Positions 1-12,574 of a DNA stretch of 64,000 bases are shown piece by piece. Under the pieces are notes generated by a model that did not search any database, was not told the origin of the DNA, and worked only from the letters and a program-made list of their open reading frames with translations. Position numbers and translations under genes: made by a program. The stretch is taken from assembly GCA_002914805.1 (NCBI GenBank), contig JXTB01000018.1, positions 114,419-178,418 on the forward strand, read 5' to 3'. Source of the DNA: Parasponia andersonii (taxonomy: Eukaryota > Streptophyta > Magnoliopsida > Rosales > Cannabaceae). Every line of letters starts with the position of its first letter. Positions within the stretch are counted from its first letter, which is position 1.

Positions 1-380
1 AAATCGTAGACATTAAATATTCGTTGAATCACGATTCATGTTATTTTCTTTATTTTGTTTTTAATTTTTATTATTGCGTATAAAGCAAGTATAATTTGTT
101 TTTTTTTGAGGGGTATAATACTATAATTTGTTAATTGTTTTTGTTATTGTGAGTCACCCCAGCACAGGATCCCAATTCCCAACTCAAAAAGGTCGCTTAG
201 CTGTGGTGGGTCCCAAAATCCACGTTGGATCGGGCTTTACGCGCTAAAGTGCACCACACGCGCCACAACCCGAATCTCTGTGAACAATTTAAGCAAAATA
301 AGATTCAGAGCACAAAACAGAACAGAAGAGAGGCGTACCTGGAGAAATTCATAGAGCGAACCTCAGAGCCCTCAGGAGCT
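1..380 (+). other. Upstream region and probable 5' UTR of the synergin-like gene
   Basis: There is no coding sequence here. The first ~140 bases are AT-rich, and the part nearest the gene is GC-richer, as a leader would be. The reading frame of the gene stays open upstream to about 225, but only from a TTG; the first in-frame ATG is at 381. I could not place a convincing TATA box. Confidence 0.5.
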
Positions 381-3300
381 ATGGCGGACGATGACGACGA
401 TGAGGGCTTCGGGGACTTCAAATTCGCACCAATGGTTCCTATTCACGCCACCACCACAACCGCCACGGTCACCGTCGATACCAACCCAAAGACCAGCTCC
501 GGCGATTTCTTCTCCGACGACGATTGGGGCGACTTCGTCACCACCCGTTCCGATCAGATCAACGGCGGATTTGAGCTCTCAAATGGAGCCACCATTCAAT
601 CTTCTATCAACCAAAAACCCTTTAACCTTTTTGGGAATTCAGTGGATGATAATGAATCGGTGCTGAACCGGGTTGAATCGGTGCCGACTCGAGTCGAGTC
701 GGTGAAGACTCAATGGGTGAAGCCTCAGGGAGCTATTCCGCTATCTTTGTTTGGAGAGACTGAGGAGGAGGAGGAGGAGAATTCCGGTGCGGGTGAGCCT
801 GCGGTTGGTGATGGTGCAGATTCGTACTTTCACAAGAATGGTGATAATGGGATAAAGGGTTCGGGTTTGAATGGGGGAGTCGGGATTAATGATTTGATTG
901 CAAATTTGTATAATCAGAGTCCGCAGGTCAAGGTTGAAAATGGGTCGTATCCGAATTCCACTTCGAATGGAGCGAATCCGAAATCAAATGATTCTAGTGC
1001 GAATGTTGATGGCCTGGGATCGAATACAAGTGCGTTTATTTGGCATCCAAATGGGTTTGATTCCATTTTTCAAGATACGGATCCGAACTCAAATAATTTG
1101 GATTCTAATGGTGGTGGAATGAGTTCAGATTTGGTAGAAGGAAGTCAGAATTTTGATGATGGAGATGAAGACGACGACGATGATGGTTGGGAATTTAAAG
1201 GCGCTGATGCTGACAAACAGGTAGGCAATGAGAATTCCGAGCTAAATGTGGAGTTCCTTGTTATTTGGTTGATCTTTTTACAATATGGGTTAGGTTTTTT
1301 GGATGCTGAGAAGCTGAGGAACGGAAAGAAACTAGTGTATCTTGTTTCAAATTGTTTTGGCTTTAAAATTCTTCAAATTGAGGTTGTTTAGTAATATAGA
1401 AGTTGCTAGCTAGTCAGTTAAGTTCGTGGTGATGTTATTAAAAACGACAATAACGATTGGTGACACTAGTAGGTTTTCCTTTATTTGATTTTTCGTTACT
1501 TATGGAGCATTCTTCTGTTTGTGTCAGGAACGACGGGTAGTTGAATTGCCAGTGCCGAAGGTGGAAACAGTTGCGAGGAAAGACCAGGAATTTAAGGCGG
1601 GTATTGTTTAATCTTTATATTTTTCTACATGTTTCGTGTTTGTGTCACATCATTGAAAATTTTCTTTGGAATTGGATACCTTTTTTTTCCCTCTTTGGGC
1701 ACGACATCTGTTGTTTATGACTAAATTTGGCTCTCTATGCGCCCATTGATTAAGGGTTCAAATATTCATTAAGCGATTTCGTAGTTTGCTTGCAAATAAG
1801 CTTAGGAACATACTTATCCTAATATTTTGTCCAATAAGTCTGACAGTTTCAAATTTAAAGGTTGACACTGGAGGAATGTTAAATGTTGAGGAATCCGTAA
1901 CTTTGAATGAGTTTAGCGATGGTGCTCATGGTCCTGAAACTCAATCGGATGAAGCCCATCATAAAGGTGGTGATTGGAACTCAATGTTTGATTTCAATCC
2001 AAGTTCTGCCACTACAAATAATCTTTTGTGGGATTCATACTCTACAAGTGAGAAGAATAATACGGAAATTGGGTCAAATTTATCTACAGTTGTTGAACAT
2101 GGAAATTCCGATGAAAACTTTTGGCAATTTAGGAATGCATTTTCAAAAGTTGGACCAGAGCCTATGTTGGTGAGCTATTTTCACTTATTTCCTTATTGTT
2201 GTTATTATTATTATCGTTCTTCATTTTTTGGGATTTTGTTAGTATTGTTTAATGTATTTCTTTCGTGGCTAAATTCGGATGTAGGAAGCTGGAAAGGTTG
2301 CTACTCCAGCAGATCTAGGAGGACAAGCATTAATTGGAGATGGTGCTCATGAATCTACTGATTTTTTTGCTGCATCTGAGGACACTTTACCCAACACTGG
2401 GGAATGGGACTTTGCATTCACTTTAAACTCAAGCTCTACGACTGAAGATGGTATATCAAATTTACATTCTAGTAGCAAGAAAAATGATACTAGAAATGGA
2501 CCAAGTTCTAGTGCAGATGATAAGCATGATGAGTCTGATGACAATTCCTGGGACTTTCAGGATGCATTTTCAGAACCTGTGTCAAAGCATGAGGTGAATT
2601 AACCAGTTGGACCTTTATTTATTGCTTAATTATTTTCCATATTAAATTTATGTACTTACTCAAATTTAATTTCTATTGTAGGGGGAGTCATTGGTTGCTC
2701 CTGATCTTACTTCCAATATGATTCCACCTGTTGTGGATGGTGTAAATCAGGTGGATTCTTGTTCCGTGTAACTTTTTTTTTTCTTTTTAAAATGAACAAT
2801 AGACTTGGAGCATTATTTTGCTAGCCTTCTCTTGAAAACATTTTGGGGTACTAAAAATTTGTTGTGGTATGCCAACTGTACTATACTCAACTCAACAAAG
2901 ACAACCCCAATTTGTTGTGGTAACTAAAATTTTTCGCCCCCTCCTTTTGAACCTTTAGAAGATTATGATGAGTTGATGTAGTTTTGATTTTCTCTTTGAT
3001 TTGAGGTCCTTGTCTTTCAATCGACATTTATGGTGTGTTAAGTCTGATAGTGGTTTGTACTCTTTATTATGAATAGAGTTTTCTTCTTTTCCAGATTTCT
3101 TACTGCTCTCCTTTCTATATCCAGAGGAATGAAGTCAAGTCTGAAAGTCACCGGAAAGCCTTGCCCCTGTCCATTTTTGGTGATGAAGAACTGGAAAATG
3201 ATCCTTCACAAGCTGAGGAAGATGTTTCCACTTATAAACCTACCTCCTATCCAAGTTATAGTACTAAAGCTCCGGCTTCTAATTTATCTATCAATGATCT

Positions 3301-5917
3301 AATATCAAGCTTATACATTCAATCTGAGAACAACACTCCTATAAATGATACACTAAAAGTAAGTGAAAATGGAATGATGGCTACTACCATGAGAGCATTG
3401 GAATCTGATCTTGTCGATCATGATGATGATTTTGAGGATGACGCTCGGGAATTTAAGGATTCCTTTTTGGATACCAAAGCTCAAAATCAAACTTTTGTAA
3501 GTCATGTTGAAGATTCACCAAGCAAATCTTCTGCCAAGTTGCGACTAGAAGATTTTGTCAATTTCTATAGCAAATTGAAGGACGACTCATGTTTTGTTGC
3601 ATTGAGCCACTTTGAGAATTTAAAGGTTGGTGAAACTTCCCATGATCTTGATTTTGCTTTGCAAGTTACTTAAAAATGCTAACTTAGTGAATATATGCAT
3701 TTTATTAGAAAGCTCAAAGTAGCACTACTCTTGGTGAAGAAGCAAGATTGAAAGCTCTTGGTGAGGAAATCCAGGTTGGTAGCTGTAATTACTCTTTTTT
3801 GTATTTTAATCCCTCTCATTTTGATGATTAGATCTGTTCGTGTGTATCATATGGATATAAATGAAAATCTTTAGACTCTTTCATTCTTAAGTATTTAGAA
3901 TGTAAGCCAATAGATTTAGAATGTACAGTGCAGGAATGAGGTTGAAGTTGTAACCGCTACGATCTTTATGGTATTCACTAATTTTATGAATATAGTTCTT
4001 TTACATTTAAATTATCAGTTTGGAGAATTAAATAATAGGTCTTTGTGATAGTCTCATTTTTGAATGATTGGTCTTCTTGGTTTCTAACTTTTAATTATTC
4101 CATCATCTTTTGTTGTAGAAAATCTCTAATCAACTGTGTCAAGATAACATGATCTCAGAATTCGAGTCACATAATCTTTCGGCAAGAACTGTACGCTTCA
4201 TTGAACTGCTTGAAGTTCTGCAGGAACCAAAGTTCAGAGTTATTGAGTCAGAGTATCAGTTATCAAACCAGTTATCATTGGTATGTGTCTTCCCGTGCAT
4301 CTGATTATAAAACCACAAAATATGCCGTTTTGTTAAGTGCATGCTTCCTTTGCTTAAAGCGTTGCAAGGAAATGACACTTTGTAAAAAAAAATAAGACTC
4401 GAGTGTTGTTGGAGCTTTTATCTTGTTTCTTTTAGCTCTCAAATTCATATGCTGTCACCTAAGGCTGTCGAAAACGTTAAATATAACCCTCAAATTTGTA
4501 TTCAGCGTGATTAGTCTTTTTTTTTTTGGCAAACAACCCTACCTGATGGTTACTACTTTTAAATTTATGATTTTAAACGTTGAATTACACTCTCTTTTGT
4601 ATTTAACACTAAGCTTTGCATAGTCTCTGGTAACGTTTGGCAATGATAGTTCAAAAGACTGTAATTACTTGGATTGGATATGACATACTTATCACCCATT
4701 GGTAGTAATTGAATTATATAAAACCACTCTAACCATGACAAATTTATGATTGCAATCCATTCCTTTCAGTTAACCTATAGGTACTACTACTACTACTGTA
4801 AAGGAATTTCAATTCTGTTTACTGTCAAAAACTGACTGTTGGTAGAACTAACTGACTTTGTGTTTTCTATTTGAATGAGTTTTACTGTTTCGTTTTACAA
4901 TTTCCTTTAGCTTGATTTATAACTATAAGTATTTTTGGCTTAACAGGCAGAGACAGATTTGGGATCAGCAATTGAACTTTCGAAACATGCGGTATCAACG
5001 CTATGTATTCTTAAATTGGGATCAGCAGAGGAGCAATCTAGTTATGTTTCCACTTGGTCTAAAGTAGTGTCTGTTTGTGCCCAAGAGCTGAGACATGGTG
5101 CCTTTATTTGGAAACAGTCATTGCAGAAGGATGTTCACAGTCAAATATTATCTGAACCTCGAGGTAATGACAAAGAACTACTGATGATAAATTCTTACAT
5201 ATGTTACATTTAAAACGGTATTCTTGATTTGTAATGTTTTTTATTGTGAAAATATACAGGCAGGCAGTATATTATCAGTCTTGCGGAGATTTACAGAGTA
5301 GTTCAAGTTTTTGCAGCCTCTTCTGAACTTTACAAACCATGGGTATTGTTAGATTCTGAAGAATCTGCTTGCTTGTTTCCTCTTTTAAATGAGTGTACTA
5401 CTCTCTGGTCAACTTCAGGGCTTGATGAAGCTCTTCAGAGTATTTCACCGCAGTTTGATTCAGAGTACGGTGTGACTTCGAAGGCACTACTTGAGTCTAT
5501 GAAGTACATGAATGATCTTGATGCAGCTGCACTCCAGAACCATGTTTTCTCTGGAGAGCAACCTATATGTCGGCTGTCAATGCTAACTGCAGGAATCGTG
5601 CCAGGTATGTTAATATTGATTTTACAAATTGGTAATTAAGATACATCCAGCTAGCAAAGAATCTTTTCCTCTGTTTACCATCTGTAGAATCATAAACATT
5701 ACTCATGGTTCTCTTATCCCCCTTTTCTTTAACCAGACTACTTTAATATGTTTTGATTGCTGGCCCTCTAATTGCTATTTTATTTCTCCATTTGTCTGCA
5801 TCAGGCATTGAAATTGTTGTTTGGGATGGGGAACACTACTTGCTGAAGCTCGCGAATTTGTGGGCAAATCTAATCAGTTCAAGTCCTCCAGATATGCCAC
5901 ACCTAATTGTTAGTTAA
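381..5917 (+). CDS. Gamma-synergin-like acidic protein, 11 exons, 1005 aa
   Basis: Exons read as 381-1220, 1528-1600, 1847-2169, 2285-2593, 2682-2750, 3125-3625, 3709-3774, 4119-4280, 4947-5163, 5260-5604 and 5805-5917. All junctions are GT-AG and all phases match, giving 1005 residues. The start at 381 is the first in-frame ATG. The protein is very acidic and rich in short aromatic motifs in acidic surroundings: EGFGDF at residue 8, DDWGDF near 47, then several W-x-F or WDF motifs. Such motifs bind the ear domains of clathrin adaptors such as AP-1 gamma. Two modules repeat: PLSLFGE plus NDLIANLY in exon 1, and PLSIFGDEE plus NDLISSLY in exon 6. The C-terminus forms a compact domain (CRLSML...VPG...VWDG..Y...LANLWANLIS) that I regard as the conserved tail of plant synergin-like proteins. 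A role in clathrin vesicle trafficking is inferred from motifs only. The gene model is strong; the function is moderate. Confidence 0.85.
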
Positions 5918-7387
5918 AATTTCGCAAAGGAAAATAGCCAAAGTTTGGAAAACTTTTTGGCCTGAACTGCCGTTGTCCCTTCCGATGACCTCTTAGGAGG
6001 GCATACGCAGTGAACTACGGTCGCCCGGCTATGGGATATTTGCAAAATTTGAACGACTAGAAAGACACCAGTAAGCTGCAATTCAACTTTTAAGCATGAA
6101 AACAATCCACTTTGACACGATGCTGCAAGGATCGATTCTCTCTTCCAAGCCGAAGGAAAACGAAAAGGAAAAGGTAAAAAGGTAAAACAAAAATCATAAA
6201 ATAAAAAAAAAAAAAAGCAAATGATTCTCTTATTGTTCGATTAGTATTCTTTTGTGGGAGAGATGTAGCATAGCAATTTGTTGTAGTAATGTTGTATCAT
6301 TCTCTTTAGTACTGTGTATGTTGAAACCGGGTGAATAAAGAATGGCACCCTATACTAGGAATCGAATGTTCACACACTTTGTTATCTGGCCTCCCCATTT
6401 CTCTGATGTATTGCGAATTTATTAGAGATATAGCAACGATTCATTTGCAACTTTTTGGTTCATCAAGGTAAGGATTTGCATCCTTAATGTGAACTGAATA
6501 ATTTTACTTCAGAGCATAATTCTCTGAATAATAATAATTTTTTTTTTGGTGAAAAAAGTTATACGTTCATTTGTCCATAAATAATTACCTAATTCTGGTT
6601 TGGCTCCTAGTTATAAAATATAGATTTGGTCATGAGATTATTATTTTTGTATCGGTTTTGAGTCTCGGTTCAACAAAATAACTGAATGTAATATTTGAAG
6701 GTTTATATATATATAATGCAGAGATTTCAAGCAAAACAATATATATAATTCAGAGATCAAATTTTCGAAATCTAAAAGGCATGGATAAATTTAATATTTA
6801 AGTTATTTTGGCCAAACTAAGATTAATCCAATATAATAATATTAATTATTGGGATATTATCACTTTTATATCTTATTTTTGACATTTTGTTGTTAAATTA
6901 GATTTTGTGTTTTGATTATTATTAATATTGATTTTTAAATTTGAAATCTGTTACAAATTTATACACTAACACTAATTCAGAACAATTAATTTACTAAATT
7001 GTAAAAAATTGAAAATAAGAGCAATTAATTTACTAAATTATAATTTAAAAAATTAAAAATAAGTCATATAAAAACAGATATGAGAATAAATTTATTAAAT
7101 CATCTTGATAAATTAATTATGAAGTATAAATTTATAATAAATATTAAATTTAAAAATTAATATTAATCATAACTAAAATATAATAAAATAAATATTAAAT
7201 TTAAGAATTAATATTGATCATCGTTAAAATGAAGTTTATTGGAACAAATGTCAAAACACAGGTATCAATAGCCTTAATTATTTATACACATACAGGAATC
7301 AAGCAACGAGCGTGAGGAATACATCCTTGTTCTGGTTATAGATAGTCTCATACCCATGCGGAGTGANCTCATAGTCATAGGCCTGGC
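5918..7387. other. Intergenic region: 3' UTR then AT-rich spacer
   Basis: The first ~430 bases probably hold the 3' UTR of the upstream gene; an AATAAA at 6334-6339 is the best poly(A) signal. From about 6530 the sequence is very AT-rich with local direct repeats: a ~40-bp block near 6984 repeated near 7021, and a ~35-bp block near 7134 repeated near 7187. An ambiguous base is at 7367. I see no gene. Confidence 0.6.
6334..6339 (+). terminator. Candidate poly(A) signal AATAAA for the synergin-like gene
   Basis: A perfect AATAAA lies about 420 bases past the stop codon, after T-rich sequence. Plant signals are loose, so this is a candidate only. Confidence 0.35.
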
Positions 7388-7395
7388 TAGGGTTT
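7388..7395 (+). promoter_or_regulatory. Telo-box (TAGGGTTT) in the seryl-tRNA synthetase promoter or leader
   Basis: TAGGGTTT is the complement of AAACCCTA. This element is common just upstream of plant genes for ribosomal proteins and translation factors. It lies about 150 bases before the ATG and is followed by a CT-rich stretch (TTCTTCTTC) typical of plant leaders. This fits coordinated expression with other translation genes. Motif seen; function inferred from family knowledge. Confidence 0.5.
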
Positions 7396-7535
7396 TGGGA
7401 CTTCACTACTTTAACTTCTTCTTCTTCTTCAGCTTCACTTCTCTATCTGCATCTTCATCTTAATCAAGCTACCTTCCTTTAGACCCAGTCACATCTTTTT
7501 TTTTTTTTTTTTTTTAAATTTAAATAAAATAAAAA

Positions 7536-10077
7536 ATGTTGGACATAAATCTATTCAGAGAAGAAAAGGGCAACAACCCTGAAATCATTCGCGAGTCTCA
7601 ACGTCGTCGTTTCGCCAATGTTGACCTCGTCGATGAGGTTATCAAGCTCGACAAAGAATGGCGTCTACGTACTCTCTCTCTCTCTACAAATTTTCATTTT
7701 TTTTTTGTTATTTCATATTTTCTTTTTTAATCTAGTGTATTGATTCATTTATTCTTACTGTAATTATAGGTCAATACGATCTCGAGGATCTTCGGAAGGA
7801 ATTCAATAGGATCAACAAGGAAGTTGCTAGGCTTAAAATTGTGGGTTTTTCTTTCTTTTTTTTTTTTTTCCCCCAAATTTTATTTTCAATATTCAGACCT
7901 TTATTATGTTTCTTTTACTCTTTTTATTTATTATTATTACTACTATTTGTTGATTAGTTTGCTTGGCTTGAAGTTTTTGCAAGTAGTTTTATATTTTCTG
8001 GGAAAATGAAATTTTGGGTGGTAGACAATGAAGTAAATGATTCAATTATGATTCTCAAGAGCAAATACTTGGGTTCGGTTCTTGACTGTTGCTTTGTATT
8101 AAATAAAGTTTTTGTTAATTGTTATTTTTTTTTTCCATTTTAATACTTTAACTTTTTTATTTACCCTTTTTTAGTTCTGAAAATGGATTCTAGCCTTGTA
8201 TATAGAATGCCGGCCTTATATTTTCAATTTCTTATTTTGCTTTCTTTGTAGCCATGAAAGGCTTTCATTTGTGGCAAGCATGAGAAGTGTGTGCATATGC
8301 GTGTGTTCTTTGTTGATCCGATGATCCCATACATTTAAAAATTTCGTTATTTTACGAGCCAAATATATAAAGAATGAAGGATAATTTTGGTGCTGTGAAA
8401 TGCAGTTGGCTCACTTGCCTTGTGTTTGTTTTTGCTTTGTCTTGTTGATGTTTTGTGCTTATTTATGGAGAATAGGAAGGTAAGGATGCAACTGAGAAGA
8501 TTAAGAGTACAGAGGATACGAAGAAATCAATCGCTGAGAAAGAAGTTGAAGTTCGGGAAGCTTTACAACAATTGAATTCCAGATTGGAAATTATTGGAAA
8601 CCTTGTTCATGATTCAGTTCCCATAAGCAATGATGAGGTATAGTTTTATCGTTTTTTTTTTTTGTTGGCCTTTTAATGTTACCCTTTTCTAATGAATGGA
8701 TTTAAGATACTGTAGGCAAATAATGCTGTGATTAGATCATGGGGTGAGAAACGGACAGAACCTAAACTGAAGAATCATGTTGAGCTTGTTGAGCTTCTTG
8801 GGATTGCGGACACAAAGAAAGGTATTGAAGTGTTTTAACTTGTAACTCACTCAAGAGACACTTGTAAAAGAATAAATATAAATCGTATTCTTCCTCTGAG
8901 TGTCATTCTAATTCATCACACCCAGTTGACTTTCTCTTTTGCGCATTCACTTGTACTTCATGATATCTAGTCCTAATACTAGGCATTTATTTTTGATTTT
9001 GTCTATCTTTGAATTAACTTTTTGTAGTGCCACTATATTGTCAAAATAACCTTTTCTTTTAATGCTAATCTATCATCAAATTAACTTGTATACTGAACGC
9101 AATATGCTTGGAATATCTAGGTTCTGATGTAGCTGGAGGAAGAGGTTATTATCTGAAAGGAGATGGTGTGCGTCTTAATCAAGCTCTGATTAATTTCGGT
9201 CTTGACTTTTTGGAGAATAGGGGCTATACAGCATTGCAGACTCCATTTTTTATGAGAAAAGACATCATGGCAAAATGTGCCCAGTTAGCTCAGTTTGATG
9301 AAGAACTCTACAAGGTAGAGTTGTAATTGCTGCAAGTATTTTCAATGTATTGAGACTAAATAGATTTTGTTCTTATTCTCTGGACATGCTTTGTATGTTC
9401 TTGAGGATCAGTTTTTCAATCTGTGATCGTCTGAGATATATTTAGTTCCTTCAGTTGGATCCTTCAGAGCGATGATTTTTTTTTTCCCTTAAAGAGAGAC
9501 AAATGAATTGTCAAATTTATTTTCCAGAATGCAAGCATCACTCTGGCCTTGTGGTTTTAATAGGTAACTGGTGAGGGAGACGACAAATATTTGATTGCTA
9601 CTGCTGAACAGCCACTTTGTTCTTATCATTTGGATGACTGGATTCATCCTTCCCAGCTACCCATAAGGTGGGAACGTGTTGTTGGAGCTTTTCATTAGAG
9701 TATAATGGATTTTTCTCGTTACTCATATTGATCTCTTTACCAGATATGCTGGCTATTCAACTTGCTTCCGTAAAGAAGCTGGTTCACATGGTCGAGATAC
9801 TTTGGGAATATTCAGAGTGCATCAATTTGAGAAAGTGGAGCAATTTTGTCTTACAAGCCCAAATGGCAATGACTCTTGGGATATGCATGAGGAAATGATC
9901 AAGAACTCTGAGGACTTCTATAAGATGGTATTCTTTANAAAATAAAATCAATCTAAGATATATCTCTATATTTTAAGCAGTTGACTGTCCATCTAGTCCC
10001 ACTATTTATTACTTGGGCGTTGGGCCTTTGATGGATATCTACTAAAAGCATAATGTTAAACTGTTTGCTTATTAGTC

Positions 10078-10134
<57 letters not shown>

Positions 10135-10670
10135 AACTTAATTTTCTTAATTGCAGCTCAACATTCCCTATCAAATTGTGGCGATTGTTTCCGGTGCGCT
10201 GAATGATGCAGCTGCAAAGAAGTATGATTTGGAAGCATGGTTTCCTGCATCTCAGACATATAGAGAGCTGGTATCATGTTCAAACTGTACGGACTATCAG
10301 TCCAGAAGATTGGAAATTCGATATGGACAGAAAAAGGTAGACCTCAACTAATATCTGAGCTAAGCCTTATTCCTTTTTGCATGTCTGTTTATTTGATCAA
10401 TACGAGTGATGAATTTTTCTCATTGGCTATCAATGTAATCCGATTCTCTTGGTGTTGCAGAGCAATGAGCAAGCAAAGCAATACGTTCATTTGTTGAATT
10501 CTACTCTTACCGCAACAGAGAGGACTTTGTGCTGCATTCTTGAGAACTACCAGAAGGAAGATGGTGTTGAGATACCAGAAGCTTTGCGAGAATTTATGGG
10601 CGGGAAGACCTTCATACCTTTCAAGACCAAACCAGCCAGTGAAACCAAAGGGAAGAAATCAAGGGCCTAG
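7536..10670 (+). CDS. Cytosolic seryl-tRNA synthetase (serine--tRNA ligase), 9 exons, 447 aa
   Basis: The enzyme charges tRNA-Ser with serine using ATP in the cytosol. Exons read as 7536-7668, 7770-7840, 8476-8637, 8716-8821, 9121-9314, 9564-9667, 9744-9927, 10157-10336 and 10461-10670. All are GT-AG and in phase, giving 447 residues, close to the ~450 of plant homologues. The N-terminus ([20 protein letters not shown]) and the following charged helices form the tRNA-binding coiled-coil arm (about residues 1-115). The class II core follows: [19 protein letters not shown], motif 2 with [38 protein letters not shown], and motif 3 around [16 protein letters not shown] Lys-rich tail ends the protein. 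Intron 7 carries a long GA microsatellite and an ambiguous base (9938). The gene looks intact. There is no sign of an organelle transit peptide. Confidence 0.95.
10082..10131 (+). repeat. (GA)n microsatellite in seryl-tRNA synthetase intron 7
   Basis: About 25 uninterrupted GA dinucleotides lie 25 bases before the exon 8 acceptor. Length variation here could affect the distance to the splice site and would make a marker. Confidence 0.95.
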
Positions 10671-12316
10671 TTTAACATATATTCCAACTTCATATGAAAA
10701 CTAGATGACCACTGAGATTTTAGTTATGAATTACCTGAAATTCATATGAAAATGGAAAGAAAAGCATTTGCCAAGAACATAAGGTGGCAATATTTTTAAT
10801 CATATTTTTTTAAATGCATTTGTTAATGCACTGTAGGACCTTGTGTTCCTTCACTTGTCTTATTGTGGTGGAGTTTTTGTTTCTGAAATTATTAATGAAT
10901 TTCAGTGTTTTTCTACTTGTTATGTATTATTGTGTTTGGAGTAACAGCAGAAGATATTGTTGTAGATTAGTCATATGGTAAAACATATTCGTAATTATAC
11001 AAGGGTTAAATCCGAGATTGTTATATGAAACACTTGGCACAACTCATTTTCTAAAATGAAAGTCTCCAGCTTGATAGCTTCTGAACATTCGTTTCCATTT
11101 TTCACTCCTGCAGGGCACGCATTCCCCGTCAATTCACACAAGCTGGCCCACAGTTCACTTCATTCATGAAACTCTCTGACAAGAAGTCATTCCTCAATTG
11201 GGCATGGGAACTTGGGTTTAGAAAGTTGAGCATAAGATTGAAAATTTGAGAAGCCATTCTTTTTTGTTTTTTTAGTTTTTTCTTTTTTCTCCCCCTTTTT
11301 TTAATCATTTAATCAGTCAAAATTCCCCTGCGTGCGTAGGTGTTTGGAATTCCACAAAAGTGGAACCCACTCTCTACCAGATTTTTTTTTTCATTCTGAA
11401 AATTACTCTCTACAAGGTTAGGGTTTTTTTTTTTTTTTTTTTTGTAAGAGTCATTGATCATCTTATTCAAAGTCTTATAAGGTTATTTTCTTTCATTAAT
11501 CTTTATGGTCGGCAACTTTATCATCCCAAAAGAATCAACTTTCTATACTAGTTGCTTCCATTTCCAAGTTCACGTTTTCAAGTAACTTTTTTGCCCCTTT
11601 TTTCAAGTATTAACATTGGTCGACCACGATAACACTCAAAGCTACAAATTTATTATTTTCTTTTTCTGTCCCATTTCCTCCCAGATAGTATTTATATTTG
11701 AAAAAAAAAATAGAGATAAACGAGTAGACACGTTACGTCGTTACCCCAAGACAGTACATTAAAAACAAGAAAGCAACAGATATGCTTCGATTCAAAGAAC
11801 TTTTACGAATTCCTCACTTTCACGGGGCTATGTTGGGTACAAATATGTTTAATATCATATTTGTACAACAATGTAAAACCCCTGTATCCAATTTTTTATG
11901 CAACATTATTAGCACTGTTAGCTACTACTACTTCAAATGGCTGTAAAACCGGGTTAAATAAACGAAAAGAGAGAGAAAAAGATGCATCATTGCTGTGGGT
12001 GTCACTTTTTGTTGTTTTGCAAAATATAAGCCAAACCACATATTCCTTACTAAGCTACAAGAACATACATTTCTTTGCCTTTAAAACAATTGGAGGAAAA
12101 AAAAAAAGACGTACATTTTTTTGGATTCATGACAACCTATCATAACTATTAAGTTCTTAAACAATACCTCTTGAAAAAGGAAAAATAGCTGAAAAAATAA
12201 CATAATACTTTTCATCTTCAACTTCTCCAAATGCGATATTTTACTTGCTTGGTTTATTATATACAGCCCCTTGTAATGAATTTAATCCAGTACGTAGTAG
12301 CTTGTGAAAGTCATAT
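10671..12316. other. Intergenic region
   Basis: The first few hundred bases are the likely 3' UTR of the seryl-tRNA synthetase gene. The rest is AT-rich with poly-T runs (for example 11421-11443). Short open frames here have no recognisable content. The part just before 12317 would be the 3' UTR of the minus-strand CLE gene. Confidence 0.6.
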
Positions 12317-12574
12317 CTACCTGTTGTGTAATGGGTCTGGACAAGAGGGCACTTCTCTATTGACTGTTGCGAAAAAGCCTTGGTCTCCATCAATGTTGTC
12401 AGAGCTTTCACTACTTGTACTCCCAGCTGGAACCTTCTTCTCTAGATCTTCCATCTTCTCATGTAATAGTAATCTAGCTCCTGAAACTCCATGGTGTAGA
12501 GCTAAAATACTCATCAACAAAACCATGAACAGAACCTTAACTTGAGTAGTAGTACTCCTCCTTGACATAAACAT
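12317..12574 (-). CDS. CLE27: CLE27-type CLAVATA3/ESR-related signalling peptide precursor, single exon, 85 aa
   Basis: This precursor is secreted and processed to a ~12-residue peptide that binds leucine-rich-repeat receptor kinases of the CLV1 or BAM class at the cell surface. The layout is classical. A hydrophobic signal peptide covers about residues 11-33 (VKVLFMVLLMSILALHHGVS), with likely cleavage after VSG or SGA. A variable spacer follows, and the C-terminal CLE box REVPSCPDPLHN sits directly before a final Arg. The consensus is R-x-V-P-S-G-P-N/D-P-L-H-N. Here position 6 is Cys instead of Gly, which from memory is the signature of Arabidopsis CLE27 (also PSCPDPLHN). Translation could start at the first ATG (12574) or at the third codon. 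The gene has no intron, which is normal for the family. Confidence 0.88.
   Translation of the reverse strand: MFMSRRSTTTQVKVLFMVLLMSILALHHGVSGARLLLHEKMEDLEKKVPAGSTSSESSDNIDGDQGFFATVNREVPSCPDPLHNR

Noticed and set aside
225..380. Upstream extension of the synergin-like reading frame
   Set aside because: The frame is open but begins at TTG with no ATG before 381, and its composition is not like the protein; treated as 5' UTR.
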